From NCBI GenBank assembly GCA_934045905.1, contig OW203765.1, positions 31,839,997 through 31,903,996 on the forward strand: DNA of 64,000 nucleotides. The letters run 5' to 3'. Made by a program: the position numbers and the translations under genes. Source of the stretch: Leuctra nigra (lineage: Eukaryota; Arthropoda; Insecta; Plecoptera; Leuctridae). The notes below the pieces were generated by a model, which was not told the origin of the DNA, did no database searches, and saw only the letters and a list, made by a program, of their open reading frames with translations. Positions 1 to 10,943 of the stretch are shown one piece after another; positions within the stretch are counted from its first letter, which is position 1, and every line of letters begins with the position of its first letter.

Positions 1-80
1 AAGTACCTAGAGAGTGCGCTAGTAAATATAAGATGGACGCTCCCGCGAGTACAATCCCAGTGCGTGCGTACTTGTACATA

Positions 81-522
81 CAAGTCACTTAGATGTCAAT
101 CGTAACGAGTTCAGTAAAAAGTTATAAATACATCGCGAAATAACATAAATTGATGCTTACCTCAGTGTCAACAATCAAATACAATTGGCATATTTCATTA
201 CAGCACACATTCATTCAAATTCTTGTGAAAACGAGTTGTCTATTCACCAAAAGCAGCATTTGACAGATTGCAGTTGTTTGAACGATGCGTCAAGAAAAAT
301 GTGTGTTCAGAAGGCCGTGAGAAAAACATATTGCATCTGTCAAATGGTGATTTTTGGTGAATAGACAACTCGTTTTCACAAGAATTTGAATGAATGTGTG
401 ATGTAATGAAATATGCCGATTGTATTTGATTGTTGACACTAAGGTATTCATCAATTTCTGTTATTTCGCGATGTAATTATAACTTTTACTGAACTCGTTA
501 CGATTGACATCTAAGTGACTTG
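81..522. mobile_element. Foldback element (MITE-like)
   Basis: Two arms of about 190 bp are inverted copies of each other: the left begins CAAGTCACTTAGATGTCAAT and the right ends with its complement. A loop of about 60 bp separates them. No ORF is present. The arms differ at a modest number of positions, so the insertion is not brand new. No target-site duplication could be defined. The stretch 523-810 shows nothing recognisable. Confidence 0.7.
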
Positions 523-1115
523 CCTGAACGCGCCCTGTGCGCATGTGCACAAGTACTCGTGGTATAGATGTTAACTTTTTCCGCTAGGTGGCGTTTTGCA
601 ACTTTTAGTGTCGAATTGCCATGGCAACAAGGGAATCCCCATGTCAACACAATGTTCAAGACTTGGAAATGACATCACAGTTCTGATTCTTGTTAAAGGC
701 CGTTTTTCCCGCCAAAAATCATATGATATTTGAACTCGTTTTTTATGAATGAAAATTTAAGATTTCACAGGTAATAAGTGTATTTGTCATTATTATTTGT
801 GTTCATTTATCTAGTGGAGCGGTCGCTCCACGCCAGCCAAGTCGTACGGCGCGCGCACACACTCATTTAAAAAGGCTGGAGCAAACCCACTTTTACTGTA
901 AGCATCAAAGTGGCATTTTCGGCCTACTGGATCTTAAAATTGGAAAATCTCACATTGTTGCGATATATCTTAATTTCGAGCTATGGCCCACCCTACAACA
1001 TATACCAAATTTGGGAACAATAGGTTACGCCCTTTGCGCGCTAGAGGGCCGTGAAAACAGTGTTTTAGGGCGGTTTTCATAATAATAATCTCAGTAGTAG
1101 TAGTAGTAGTAGTAT

Positions 1116-1258
1116 CCAGGGGCCAGATTCACAAAAAGTATTATCTCTTAATACGTACTATCTTTGGTATTATCTTTCTTTTAACATGGCGTTTTTGGTA
1201 TTAAATCAAAAGATAATACGTATTAGCAGATAATACCTTTTGTGAATCCAGCCCCTGG
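1116..1258. mobile_element. Small TIR element nested in family A copy 1
   Basis: Inverted ends CCAGGGGCCAGATTCACAAA and its near complement enclose about 80 bp that again pairs internally (AAGATAATACGTATTA). The family A copy at 30678-32526 lacks this block at the matching point, next to its run of CTA triplets (around 32245), so this is a later insertion into copy 1. The flanks give no clear target duplication. Confidence 0.55.
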
Positions 1259-1499
1259 AATTCAAATCCGGTAAACAGGCCACAGCCTAAACGGCTGAAC
1301 CGATTGATTTGAAATTTTTACCACGTGTGCACTTTTGGCGTCTGAGGTGCTTTTTGCTATAACTGGTTTTATGCCGCCATTTTGAAACCGGAAGTAACGT
1401 CAAATCTCGAAACCAGCTGAACCGATCGGAACGAAATTAGCTCCATTCGATTTAGATGGTCATATATATGAAGTATCAATAAAAAAAATATAATTTTCT

Positions 1500-2960
1500 T
1501 ATTTTCTAAACCGGAAGTGACGTCATAAATACGCAATATTTATCTAATTTCAACAAATTATACTTAAAATACATACAAAATGAACTTACATTGTAACATA
1601 GACAATAAAAATAAAAATTTCAAGGTTGCAGTGTTTTCGGCCGCCATTCCTGAAACCGGAAGTGACGTCATATATCGAAAACGCCTGTTCCGATTACAAC
1701 TGAAATAGATCCTGTCTATTCATTCTGCTTTCGATTTGAAAAATCAATTGGGATGAATAAATATACAAATTAACGGTACCGGAAATGGCGGGAGGAACCA
1801 CTAAATTAAACCGGAAGTGACGTCATATATTGGAAACGGCATGACCGATTTGACGGAAATTAGCGCTAATAAATTCAGAAGGTCATTCAAGAAGTATCAA
1901 CTAGATAAAACTAGATTGTTTTCTTATTACCTATACCGGAAATGACGTCATAAATATGCTAAATTACGTCATTTATATGCAAAATGACACTAAATTCACC
2001 ACTTTATTTATTTTAAATAGATATTTAGTAATCGTACACTGTAAATATTTATAAATTCAAGGTTGCTGTGTTCTCGGCCGCCATTTTTAAAACCGGAGCT
2101 GACGTCATATATCGAAAACGGCTGTACCGATTGCAACCAAATTTTGGAAATGTGTAGGACTAATAATTATGAATTCAAGTTGACATTATTTTCGGCCACC
2201 ATTGTTAAAACCGGAAGTGACGTCATATATCAAAAACGGCTGTACGGATTGCAACTAAATTATGTAATTATGTAGGACTTATAAATGAATTAAATACGAC
2301 ATCAATTTCGGCCGCCATTGTTAAAACCGGAAGTGACATCATATATCGAAAACGGCTGTACCGATTGCAACCAAATTTAAGAAATGTGTTGGACTAATAA
2401 TTATGAATTCTGGACGACATTATTTTCGGCCGCCATTGTTAAAACCGGAAGTGACGTCATACATCGAAAACGGCTGTACAGATTGCAACCTAATTATGTA
2501 ATTATAAGGACAAATAATTATGAATTCAGGACGACATTATTTTCGGCCGCCATAGTTAAAACCGGAAGTGACGTCATATATAAAAAACAGCTGTACCGAT
2601 TGCAATTAAATTTTGGAAATGTGTAGGACTAATACTTATGAATAAAGACTACATTATTTTCGGCCGCCATTGTTAAAACCGGAAGTGACGTCATATATCG
2701 AAAACGGCTGTACCGATTGTAATCAAATTTTGGAAATACTTAGGACTAATTATTATGAATTAAATACAATATAATATTCGGCCGCCATTGTTAAAACCGG
2801 AAGTGACGTCATATATCGAAAACGGCTGTACCGATTGCAACCAAATTATGCAATTATGTAGGACTTATAATTATGAATTCAAGACGACATTATTTTCGGC
2901 CGCTATTTCAAAACCGGAAGTGACGTCATATATCGAAAACGGTTGGATCTATTGTAACGA
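1500..2960. repeat. Minisatellite, ~117-bp unit, with ACCGGAAGTGACGTCA core
   Basis: About ten units, most regular from 2080 onward, repeat with spacing of 115-118 bp. Each carries the block ACCGGAAGTGACGTCATAT, then CGAAAACGGCTGTACCGATT, an AT-rich spacer, and TTTTCGGCCGCCATT. The first units are more diverged. Short ORFs across it (for example 2063-2626) are products of the repeat. The same array is present at 59336-60500 and inverted at 31425-32120. Confidence 0.85.
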
Positions 2961-3118
2961 AACTTAAGCTATTCTTCTTGGATAATCATTTTAATCTTAT
3001 ACCAAACGCAACTTTTCTTAGTAACCAAATCAGTTGAGGCGTATTTTTTTTAAAGAAATTAGTCCTTGCTCCGACATGTGCATCAAGCTGTATGAATAAA
3101 CTAACAAAAGAAGTGATA

Positions 3119-4224
3119 TCCCAGAAAAAACACTCCGTGTAAAAAAGGCAGCCAAGTCTCTTTACTTTAAAAAAATTCAACACCGAAAAGGAGTGATATC
3201 AAAAAAGGAGCCAAGTCAATGACATTTTCCAAATATTTAATCGTATTTTTTAAATAAAAGTATAAACACCGAGAAATACTTTACAAAAGGACTTGGCGCA
3301 TCGTTTTTTTAAAGATATTTTTCTACTCATAATCATATGTCATTTATATACAACCGTCATTTAGAATTTTTAGAACAATAGGGAAACATCTTTCAATTAC
3401 ATATTGTACAAACCTATGTAAAATATTTTCTATTTGTATTTGTACACGATGAAACTTGTTGCCTATGTTTGTAATAAATACACAATCTAGTTATCTTTGT
3501 AATATTGTTTCGTGGTCAACATAATTACCTAAGTCTCATGCGTTATACCTTCTCAACATGAAATAAATTTCTATTAATCCACATTTTATAACAATACATT
3601 TCACAAAGTACACAGTATCGTCACATTGAATTTATATTAAAAAATTTAACTTTATACACTTGACACTTCAAAAATATATAATAGTGTTCCGTAGATAGTT
3701 AGTAATTATTTGACAACGTTTCATGATTTCCTTCAGTCAAGATCAAATTATGAAAAGTTACCCTTCTAATATCACCATTTTAACAGTGCTAGAATAATAT
3801 GTATGAGCCCCACTTCCAATTGTTTTTTAATTCTTCCCACTTTATATTACCTCATGAAATTATATTATATTATCTATTACAGCATGAAATCTTTCTTCTA
3901 TCGCCATTGACAAAACTATAAAATAACCATTACTAAAAGTAGCTTGATTCATATATTCTGGCTCCAACAAAAAGAGGAAAATGTACCTACTTGTAAATTT
4001 CTTTCCACTTTTAGTATAAAATGATGTCTTTAAAAAAACGATGCGCCAAGTCCATTTTGTAAAGTATTTCTCGGTGTTTATACTTTTATTTAAAAAATAC
4101 GATTAAATATTTGGAAAATGTCATTGACTTGGCTCCTTTTTTGATATCACTCCTTTTCGGTGTTGAATTTTTTTAAAGTAAAGAGACTTGGCTGCCTTTT
4201 TTACACGGAGTGTTTTTTCTGGGA
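3119..4224. repeat. 5'-terminal foldback of family A copy 1
   Basis: An inverted pair: about 205 bp beginning TCCCAGAAAAAACACTCC at 3119 and its complement ending at 4224, around about 700 bp of AT-rich loop. The motif CTTGGC/GCCAAG recurs several times in each arm (GCAGCCAAGTC, GGAGCCAAGTC, GACTTGGCGCATCG). The loop (3326-4020) contains no ORF. Confidence 0.75.
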
Positions 4225-4744
4225 TAGAAATTTACTAGAATAAAATTTCATGAGACTTCCCTATTATATTGTATTGTTTAAACATTTTCGCACTTAAAAT
4301 TCGTGAAATCATTTCGCCCAGTTACTGCCGCCAAGCACAACACTATTAACCTAATGTTGTGTCCAAATTTGAAGAATAAAATCTAAGTAAACCATCATTG
4401 TAAACTTTAACAAAATTATAAAAATTAAAAACGACTTAAAAAATAAATTTAAAATTGAAATTAAAAAAAAATAAAAATAAAGCTAGGCGCATTGTGGCAA
4501 GAAAAAGGCAATTAGAAGATGACGATAAAGGAGCCGAAGAAAGACAGAAAGTAGGAAGAAGATAGAAGAAGTCTACCTGGTCGGTGCAAATTCAATGCGC
4601 CAAACTTAATTTTTAATTTTTTTAATTTCGATTTTAAATTTATTTTTTAAGTTGTTTTTAATTTTTATAATTTTGTTAAAGTTTACAATGATGGTTAAGT
4701 ATCTATGATGAGCTACAATGATTGCCAAATTATCTGAATTTTAT

Positions 4745-5220
4745 ATAATTAAATAATTCTGACAAATTAAAAGCTGTAATACACCGAGGAATGGAGCTTA
4801 TTGTCGGTTTCTAGAATAAGTAATTTGGCACCAAGATTCTGTTGATTACCTATAGATCACGAAAATTGTTCTATTTCAGCAACTGTACAACGTATACTGA
4901 CAAAACGTTTTAATAATCCATGTTAACAGTTAATACACCGAGTAATAGAGCCTTTTTGTGTTGTTTCTTGTTTAGTAACTGAGCCAAAGATTCACAAATA
5001 AACATAATTCTAATAATTAAATAACTTTGACAAATTAAAAGTTTTAAAGAGTTAATTCACCAAGTAATGGAGCCTTTTTGTGTGCTTTCTTGTTAAGTAA
5101 CTGAGCCACCAAGATAAACAAATTAACTTAAATAAAATAATATAATAATTTTTACAAATTAAAAGTTGTGAACACCTAATACACCGACTAATGGAGCCTT
5201 TTTCTAGTTTAGTACCTGAG
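4745..5220. repeat. Tandem repeat in family B (~120-130-bp unit)
   Basis: Four imperfect units share AATGGAGCCTTTTTGTGTG, a CTTGTTAAGTAACTGAGCC-type block, and an AT-rich spacer. The same units occur inverted at about 21230-22700, identifying this as an internal part of family B. Confidence 0.65.
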
Positions 5221-5426
5221 CCACCAAAGTTCTGTTCTGACCACGAATTCTTCTATTATTTATAGCAACCTTCAACGTGTATTGTAAAATCATTATTATA
5301 TTCCATTTATGTAATATTAAAAGTGTAGCTGTGTATAAGCGTTGAATGCATATCGGATTATCATTTTGCACATTATCCATGAACGCCAAAAGGAAGAAAG
5401 TAAATTGAAAAAAATAAAACAGATTA

Positions 5427-5493
5427 GCCTCTTGTGGGAATCGAATGGCACTGTCGCAGGCACTTGCCTCAGGTGAATTAGCCAGTGAGACGA
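5427..5493 (-). repeat. tRNA-like segment (SINE-type head)
   Basis: On the minus strand the segment has a box-B-like CATTCGATTCCCACAAG preceded by an A-box-like region with TGAGGCAAGTGCCTGCGA. It resembles the tRNA-like blocks at 20955 and 21896, which occupy the equivalent position in the other family B copy. No complete cloverleaf is evident, so it is treated as a repeat component and not a working tRNA gene. Confidence 0.4.
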
Positions 5494-6133
5494 ACAAAGA
5501 TCGCAGCAGGTTTGTTACTACCTCAAAGAGGACGAGCGGAACGTAAATATTGATAATTTCTCCACTTCCGGTCAGAAAATTTTGGTTTTTCTTGAAGTGG
5601 CGTGTCTAGCAATATATTGTCTTTCATTATGCCAAATTTCAAAACTCTCGATTTTTACCATACAATTTTCGCGATTATCTTCACTTCCGGTTAAAATTTT
5701 TTGGATTTTTTTCAAAATGCCCTACATACCCACCATATCTATGTCTCTGCCAAATTTCAACTCTCTAAACCGAACGGTTTGGGCTGTAGAGGGGCAAACC
5801 GTGGTCAGCCAGCCAGCCAGCCAGCCAGCCAGTCACTACCATGAAAGTGTTTTCCGTCGTGTTTCAGGCCAAAATTTCACCCTGAAGGGATGGTCGTAGC
5901 ACTTTGAAATATGGAAGGTGTTGTCAGGTGACTAATAATACCCGATAACCATGGTTTTAAACTTCCATTTCAAACTGCGTCAATGCGAGCCGATACCCCG
6001 AAACAGTCCTGGTAGTAAGCTCGCCGTTTATAAAAAGTATACCTCTTAAAAGACGGTGCTTGGCAGCGTCGAGCTATCGCCCGACTAGATGGACGTGTAT
6101 TTCCCTGTACCCTTCAAATGTAAGATTACTCAC

Positions 6134-6211
6134 CTGGCAGATGACATATTTTCATATTGTATCTTCAACGTTCGTAATCTTTGTTTTAGATCGTCCATGC
6201 CCGTAATACTC
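6134..6211 (-). CDS. Candidate internal exon, unidentified gene
   Basis: On the minus strand a strong acceptor (GTTTGTTTTCAG) precedes 78 nt followed by a consensus donor (CTGCCAG/GTGAGT). One frame is open throughout, with the in-frame start MDDLKQRLRTLKIQYENMSS, a charged stretch with coiled-coil character. It enters and leaves in phase 2. The neighbouring zinc-finger exon (6452-6554) ends in phase 1, and joining them would meet a stop almost at once. Either translation starts at this exon's own ATG, or the two belong to different transcripts. No partner exon was found at lower coordinates, where the DNA is transposon-derived. The protein is not recognised. Confidence 0.4.
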
Positions 6212-6229
6212 CTGAAAACAAACAACAAG

Positions 6230-6730
6230 GGGTGTGTTTAATAAGTATTTTCAGCTTGCGAGCTGTGACGTCAGCAGATTGTTCGGCGCGCGCTCGAAAA
6301 TGTGGACTTATCAAACAAACTTTGCTGGCGGCGCGCTTGAACCTTTGAACAGCCCGCGATATCTTAAATGGCGGACATCAACCTAACCTCATATAATGCA
6401 TAATTAATCATAAATACCTATTATAGGTATATAGGTTATTTTAAAACTTACGAGATTCAACTGTATGCTCATTCATGTGTGTTGCTACAACATTAAGCTC
6501 TGTAGAAGTAAATTGACACGTTGAACACTGATACATGTCAGTGTCAGCCGCCATGTTTTCCAGAGTGCAATCTGTCCTTCGCTGGATTTTGACCGCGCGA
6601 TTGGATTGCGCTCCGCCAGTACCGCGCGGAGTTATCAAATATTCGAGAGCGCAAGCCAAAAGAGTTATCAAACAAAAAAGAGCAGATCGCGCGCTGGCCG
6701 AGTGCGCGGAATGAGTTATCAAACACACCC
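6230..6730. mobile_element. TIR element with repeated GTTATCAAAC motifs
   Basis: The ends are inverted: GGGTGTGTTTAATAAGTATT on the left and the complement of GGGTGTGTTTGATAACTCAT on the right. The motif GAGTTATCAAA recurs inside the right half and ACTTATCAAAC in the left half. The interior is unusually rich in GCGCGC-type dinucleotides. It encloses the zinc-finger exon at 6452-6554. A target duplication was not defined. Confidence 0.5.
6452..6554 (-). CDS. Candidate first coding exon with one C2H2 zinc finger
   Basis: On the minus strand, an ATG in good context (AAAACATGG) opens a 34-codon frame beginning MAADTDMYQCSTC and ending at a consensus donor (AATCTC/GTAAGT). Residues 7-30 hold a C2H2-type finger: Y-Q-C-x2-C, 13 residues, then H-x4-H (HMNEH). 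The GC-rich DNA just upstream could be a promoter. It ends in phase 1, which does not fit the next exon-like segment at 6134-6211. It lies wholly within the GGGTGTGTTT-ended element (6230-6730), so it may be an exon whose promoter is element-derived, or an element that carries an exon. A nucleic-acid-binding role is inferred only from the finger. Confidence 0.45.
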
Positions 6731-6771
6731 AAAGTGTGTTCATCTGATATCAGGAAACGTCGCTGTCACCA

Positions 6772-8077
6772 CCACAGCCTAAACGGCTGAACCGATCGAT
6801 CTGAAAATTTTACCACATGTGCACTTTTGGCGTCTGATGATACCTTGCCATTATGATTTTTTTATGCTGCCATTTTGAAACCAGATGTGACGTCATATCT
6901 AGAAAACGGCTGGACCGATCGGAATGAAACTAGCACAAATCGATTTTGTCGGTCCTTTTTTAGGAAATATCAATAGTGAAACCATAAAGTTTTCTTATTA
7001 CTTAAACCGGAAATGACGTCATAGTTATGCAAAATCTGCCTAAATTCACTTCTTCTTTATATAAAATCTATAAATATCTATTCAGAAGGCTTATAAATGA
7101 TACATAACATTTATAGAAATAAATTCTAGGTGGCAGTAATTTCAGCCGCCAATTTGAAAACCGGAAGTGATGCCATATCCCGAAAACGGCTGGACCGATT
7201 GGAACGATGCTTTCGCAATTCTTCATGGAATATCACCTATTTAGATCCAAACAACATTTTTCTTAGTAACCAATGCGTAAATGGCGTATTTTGTTTAAAG
7301 GAATTAGTCATTCTCATTGTTGCTCCGATATGTTTTACAAGTTGTGTAAATAAACTAAACTGGAAAACGCTTAGTGTAACGTGTTGATGAGCGAGCACAG
7401 AACATGCAACATCACCAGTCACGATACACGCAACGGCACAAGACGATTTTCTTTGCAACTTTACAATCTTCATATAAATACCCCCCTTGCCCCCCTAAAT
7501 CTAAGAAAAATTGATATCTACCGTAGCCTATGTTGATAAGCTAGTTTTGCTGAGTATATAGTGATATTTTGCCATGTTTATAATTTAATCCCTTATGTTT
7601 ATGCCAATAATTAAAAATATCGTTTACCCCCCCCCCCCCCCCCCCCGCCCCAAATTATTGAAAAAAGATTTTGCACAAAGGCCTAATATTAAAAGATGAT
7701 TATAAGGAGAATTTGTGAAAGTTTTGAGTTCCAATCATCAACTACGCCATTTTAATTCTCGTATTGATAATCAAAATTTGACCCCCCCTGACCCCCAAAA
7801 TTTGTACAAATTTGATATGCACCGTAGCCTATGTTGATAAGCTAGTTTTGAGTATATGGTGAAATTTTTAGAGCTCTATCACCAAACCCCTAATTGTGAC
7901 CTAATATCGATCTAACTGACTGTACTACAAGTATATTTTGGTTTTTAAAATTAAGTTTTGACTTGGCCCATTTTTTGATATCACTACTTTTCAGTGCTGA
8001 ATTTTGTATATTTTGTATATTTTTTATAGTTGAAAAGACTTGGCTGGTACTTTTACACGGAGTGTTTTTTATGGGGA
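6772..8077 (-). mobile_element. Family A element, copy with lost 3' end
   Basis: The 5' terminus (minus strand) is TCCCCATAAAAAACACTCC at 8077, followed by the CCAGCCAAGTC motif. The unit block ACGGCTGAACCGATCGATCT and two or three diverged ACCGG(A)AGTGA units lie at 6780-7200. The CTAG hairpin end is missing, so the copy is truncated at about 6772. The interior includes a roughly 100-bp direct repeat (near 7500 and 7800, containing CCTATGTTGATAAGCTAGTT) and a poly-C run (7627-7646). No ORF. Confidence 0.55.
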
Positions 8078-9146
8078 TTATAATTACTTGAATATTTTTA
8101 ATACTTTGATGGGTACCATTTCCGTGTTGTTATGGTATTGCTTCAGCATATTTAGTGTCAAGGCTTCATCATATTTAGATTGAATTAATTTTGAATAAAT
8201 TGTTTTGCAAAAGGAAATAAAACAGGACAATCAGCAGTTTTGTTGCCATTATTATGCGCCTACCTTCTTCCTTATTTGCTACAATATTACTTGATGATTT
8301 TTTAAATTTGTAATAATTTTTTCGAAAATAACTTTTTAAATGAACTTCAATCCTTTTTTGCAGGAACTTGAGCTTGAACGCATTCCTCAATGAAATAGTG
8401 AACTTGATCTTTCTAATTTTGTATGCAATGTTGAACTGAACTTTCTAAAAGTTCTTTTTAGAAATGAACTTCCCCAACACTGGGTATTTATACTTTATCA
8501 TATTGTTTAGAGCGGTATTACTTCCCCGAAGAAGTTAGTTGTGAATCGGATATAGAAGATTTGTCTATAATATTAACATGGGACAATATGGCAACATCGT
8601 ACTTTGGAAATGTGCATTTGTGCGGAGTCATGGTGGCTGAGCTTGCTAAGTTTTACTTTCATGAAAAGCCAAGGTGTCTTTAGTAGGCATTTAGTGCCTT
8701 CTATAACTACCTTGAGCACTCCCGTGTTGCCAAAAGTATTTTGACTTGATTCGCAATTTGAATTGAATCGCCTATAACTTTTTATTTAGCACACGATGAT
8801 ATTGGTTTATATTTTTTTTATGAATTTTAATTGATCAAAGATTCTAATCATATAATCATAATATATATTTTAAAACTAAAATTCGCTGTTACTTAGTTGA
8901 TAGATATGTTAATGGTTAGCTATACAGTGCAATAATATGTTACTTTTACCCGATGGTTTTATTGACTGTGTATAGTTTTATTTTTAATTGACTAATTTAT
9001 TGACTTTCACTTTTATAATACGTGGTATTTATTGTGTCTATTGTGTTGTATATTGTTCTTGTTTTGACTATAAGCCGGTAGCGAGGCACATGTGTTACGG
9101 GGCTTGCCCTATACTCGCTACCGGTAAGTGTACCTCTGTATGTATG
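8078..9146. other. AT-rich interval, no gene seen
   Basis: Nothing coding was found. The end of a CCCCAACACTGGG-type sequence near 8468-8485, with nearby GAACTT repeats, recalls the CAGTGTTG element at 35890-36041 and may be a diverged remnant of it. The rest is unassigned. Confidence 0.5.
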
Positions 9147-9356
9147 TACACTTGGCCAAACAAAACTTAAACGTTCAATAAATCTGCTGATAAATGTAAG
9201 ATCGCACCATCAGAAGTCAGTCTAAGGAAACTCATGGTCTCACTCTAGTAGGTGACCTCATATTTCAATGATAATAAAAAGCTTTGATTGGTTATGGGAC
9301 ATGACTAGCAGTCATTCAAATTTGGTCAACGTTCAAGTTTTGTTTGGTCGAGTGTA
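9147..9356. mobile_element. MITE with TACACTTGGCCAAAC ends
   Basis: The inverted ends TACACTTGGCCAAACAAAAC and its near complement (GTTTGGTCGAGTGTA) start and finish with TA, suggesting a TA target as in Tc1/mariner-type elements. The centre carries the block CTCTAGTAGGTGACCTC and TTTCAATGATA, which is shared with MITEs at 41701, 41937, 54181 and near 36490. Confidence 0.6.
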
Positions 9357-9477
9357 CATTTAAAAATAAATAATAATAATAATAATAATAATAATCACAG
9401 ATCACGGAGGCCGTGAAGACGGATCACGGAGGCCGTGATCAAGTGCCGGCAGCTGATGTGAAGCTCTTCACATTTAA

Positions 9478-10155
9478 CGTGGCGCGATCACTCGATATAG
9501 CACATTTTTATTTATTTTTGAAATAACCATTTCAAAATAAATTTTACAACAGTTCAACTATATTTAAGTATTAAGCCCCATTTACACGGTGCAATTTCTT
9601 GAACAACTTCTGTGCCACAGTTTATCTGCTCGTGCGCAGTATCACTGCAATCTGCACATGTGCATAACTTCTGTGACACAGAAGTTGTTCAAGAAATTGC
9701 ACCGTGTAAATGGGGCTTTAGAGACTCATTTAAAGTCCAGGAGTTTGCAACTCCCGCCCAATAATGAGTTTTCAATTTTATGTATTTTGAGAATGTACAA
9801 AACTTTAACATGGGAGGTATAGGAAAATCAATGCGAATTTGGTGTTTAACTTTTAAAATAGCACACGTTGGTATCGTTTTCATTTTTTTCCTGGTAGTAT
9901 GTCCGTAGGTCTACCAGAAAAAAGGATTTTTGTTAAAATCTAACGGTACAAAAAATTATAACTTCTTTTGAGCTTAAAAATGACACGATTTTACTTGGCT
10001 GCCATAAGATAACATGGGGGAGAAAACTCAAATTATCTCAGAAACTAGACACGAGAAGTGTTTAATTTTTTCAGGGATTGTGTATGGCGCGATTATCAAT
10101 AAGTACACAAAAATTTATGAAGATCTGAAACTATGCCTCGAGTGATCGCGCCACC
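9478..10155. mobile_element. TIR element flanked by TTAA
   Basis: The ends are CGTGGCGCGATCACTCGA and TCGAGTGATCGCGCCACC, inverted with one mismatch. The flanking bases are TTAA on both sides (9474-9477 and 10156-10159), which fits the TTAA target of piggyBac-type elements. There is no transposase ORF. It carries the smaller nested element at 9574-9717. Confidence 0.6.
9574..9717. mobile_element. 144-bp MITE, Harbinger-like target TTA
   Basis: Almost the whole element is a hairpin: AGCCCCATTTACACGGTGCA at the left and its complement at the right, continuing through AATTTCTTGAACAACTTCTG. TTA flanks both ends, matching the TWA duplication of PIF/Harbinger elements. It is nested in the TTAA element. 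Confidence 0.7.
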
Positions 10156-10159
10156 TTAA

Positions 10160-10940
10160 TTGGTTTTTTACATGTTTCTTAAAGTTTACTAACCCGAAAT
10201 TGATATTGAGGTGAGTGGAAGTAGTTTATGCATATCTTGTGATAATAATTTGGAGTTGATTGAGCGAGCGAAGCGAGCGTCTCCTTTTGACTCTTATGAC
10301 ATGGACCTCTGTTTTTTTTGTTTTTTTTTGGTAGCTACTTGGAGCAATGGAAGTCGCACCGTTTCACCGATCGATCTGAAATTTTGCACACATGTAAAGA
10401 CAACCTTTTCTGTTTGCTGACCCTAATTGTTTTTGAAATCCATTGATTGGTTGAAATTTAAATAACATCTCCTGATAGGCTGAAAAATGAAAATGGACTT
10501 CGACAAATGTGATCGACCTTATATTTTGCATGGTCATTAACACCAACATTGTCTCTTATTTTACAAATTTTCAGCCAAATCCTCCTATTGGTTAAAATTT
10601 AAAAAAAAAATCATGTGCTTTTTGAAATTTAAACCAGAACCGTTTGACCGATCATCTTAAAAATATGCATCGTCACCGGGTCCAACATTATCTGTATTTT
10701 TGACAATTTTCAGACTAAACTGTGTTTAAATTCGAAAGTTATTGACAGTTTACGGATATTTTGCGTGTAGGCTATCATATTTCTCGAATTTCATATTTCA
10801 CGGCATCTTCGAATCTTCACTTCAAGGTTGTTAGAGCAGAAACTTTCAAACGTATATTATGAAACTGATATGACCGTTTAAAATTTTTTTGAACGATATC
10901 CTGTGATTTTTGGAAATTAACAAGGAATCGTTCAATCATA
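10160..10940. repeat. Diverged GACCGATC-type repeat region
   Basis: Several loosely spaced blocks (ACCGTTTCACCGATCGATCT, CCGTTTGACCGATCATCTT) each precede a GAAATTTTGCA-like or GAAATTT stretch, as in the family A minisatellite but without its ACCGGAAGTG core. A GAGCGAGCGAAGCGAGCG run lies at 10260-10279. It is probably a remnant of another rolling-circle family; no termini were found. Confidence 0.35.
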
Positions 10941-10943
10941 ATA

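Larger units (their letters stand above)
811..4224 (-). mobile_element. Family A Helentron/Helitron-like element, copy 1
   Basis: Read on the minus strand, the 3' end is a perfect 16-bp palindrome (TGGAGCGACCGCTCCA, 815-830) directly followed by CTAG (811-814). The 5' end is TCCCAGAAAAAACACTCC at 4224. The 11-mer CCAGCCAAGTC near the 5' end (seen in the 30.7-kb copy) and its complement near the 3' end (833-843) form sub-terminal inverted repeats. Between them lie a minisatellite (about 1500-2960) and a 1.1-kb foldback (3119-4224). Sub-terminal inverted repeats, internal tandem repeats and a 3' hairpin are the established layout of Helentron-derived non-autonomous elements (HINE/DINE type). 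No Rep or helicase ORF is present, so this copy is non-autonomous. The assignment to Helentrons is inference from architecture. Confidence 0.6.
4262..6088 (+). mobile_element. Family B Helentron-like element, 5'-truncated copy
   Basis: The 3' end reads GGTGCTTGGCAGCGTCGAGC, a short imperfect GTCG/CGAC stem, then CTAG (6085-6088). The interior matches the complement of 20023-24622: 3'-terminal block (5500-6088), tRNA-like segment, tandem GGAGCCTTTTTGTG repeats and part of the foldback (4262-4690). The true 5' terminus (TGTACAAAAAC) is missing, so the copy is truncated where it meets family A copy 1. It includes an ACTTCCGG minisatellite remnant (5560-5760) and a CAGC microsatellite (5807-5835). 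Confidence 0.6.

Noticed and set aside
2063..2626. Two small ORFs with repeating FSAAIVKTGSDVI residues
   Set aside because: They follow the ~117-bp minisatellite; the repeats of the peptide come from the repeat of the DNA, and no splice or start context supports a gene.
9361..9440. GGATCACGGAGGCCGTGA repeats as a regulatory operator
   Set aside because: Only two tandem palindromic copies next to an (AAT)n run; no supporting gene or context.
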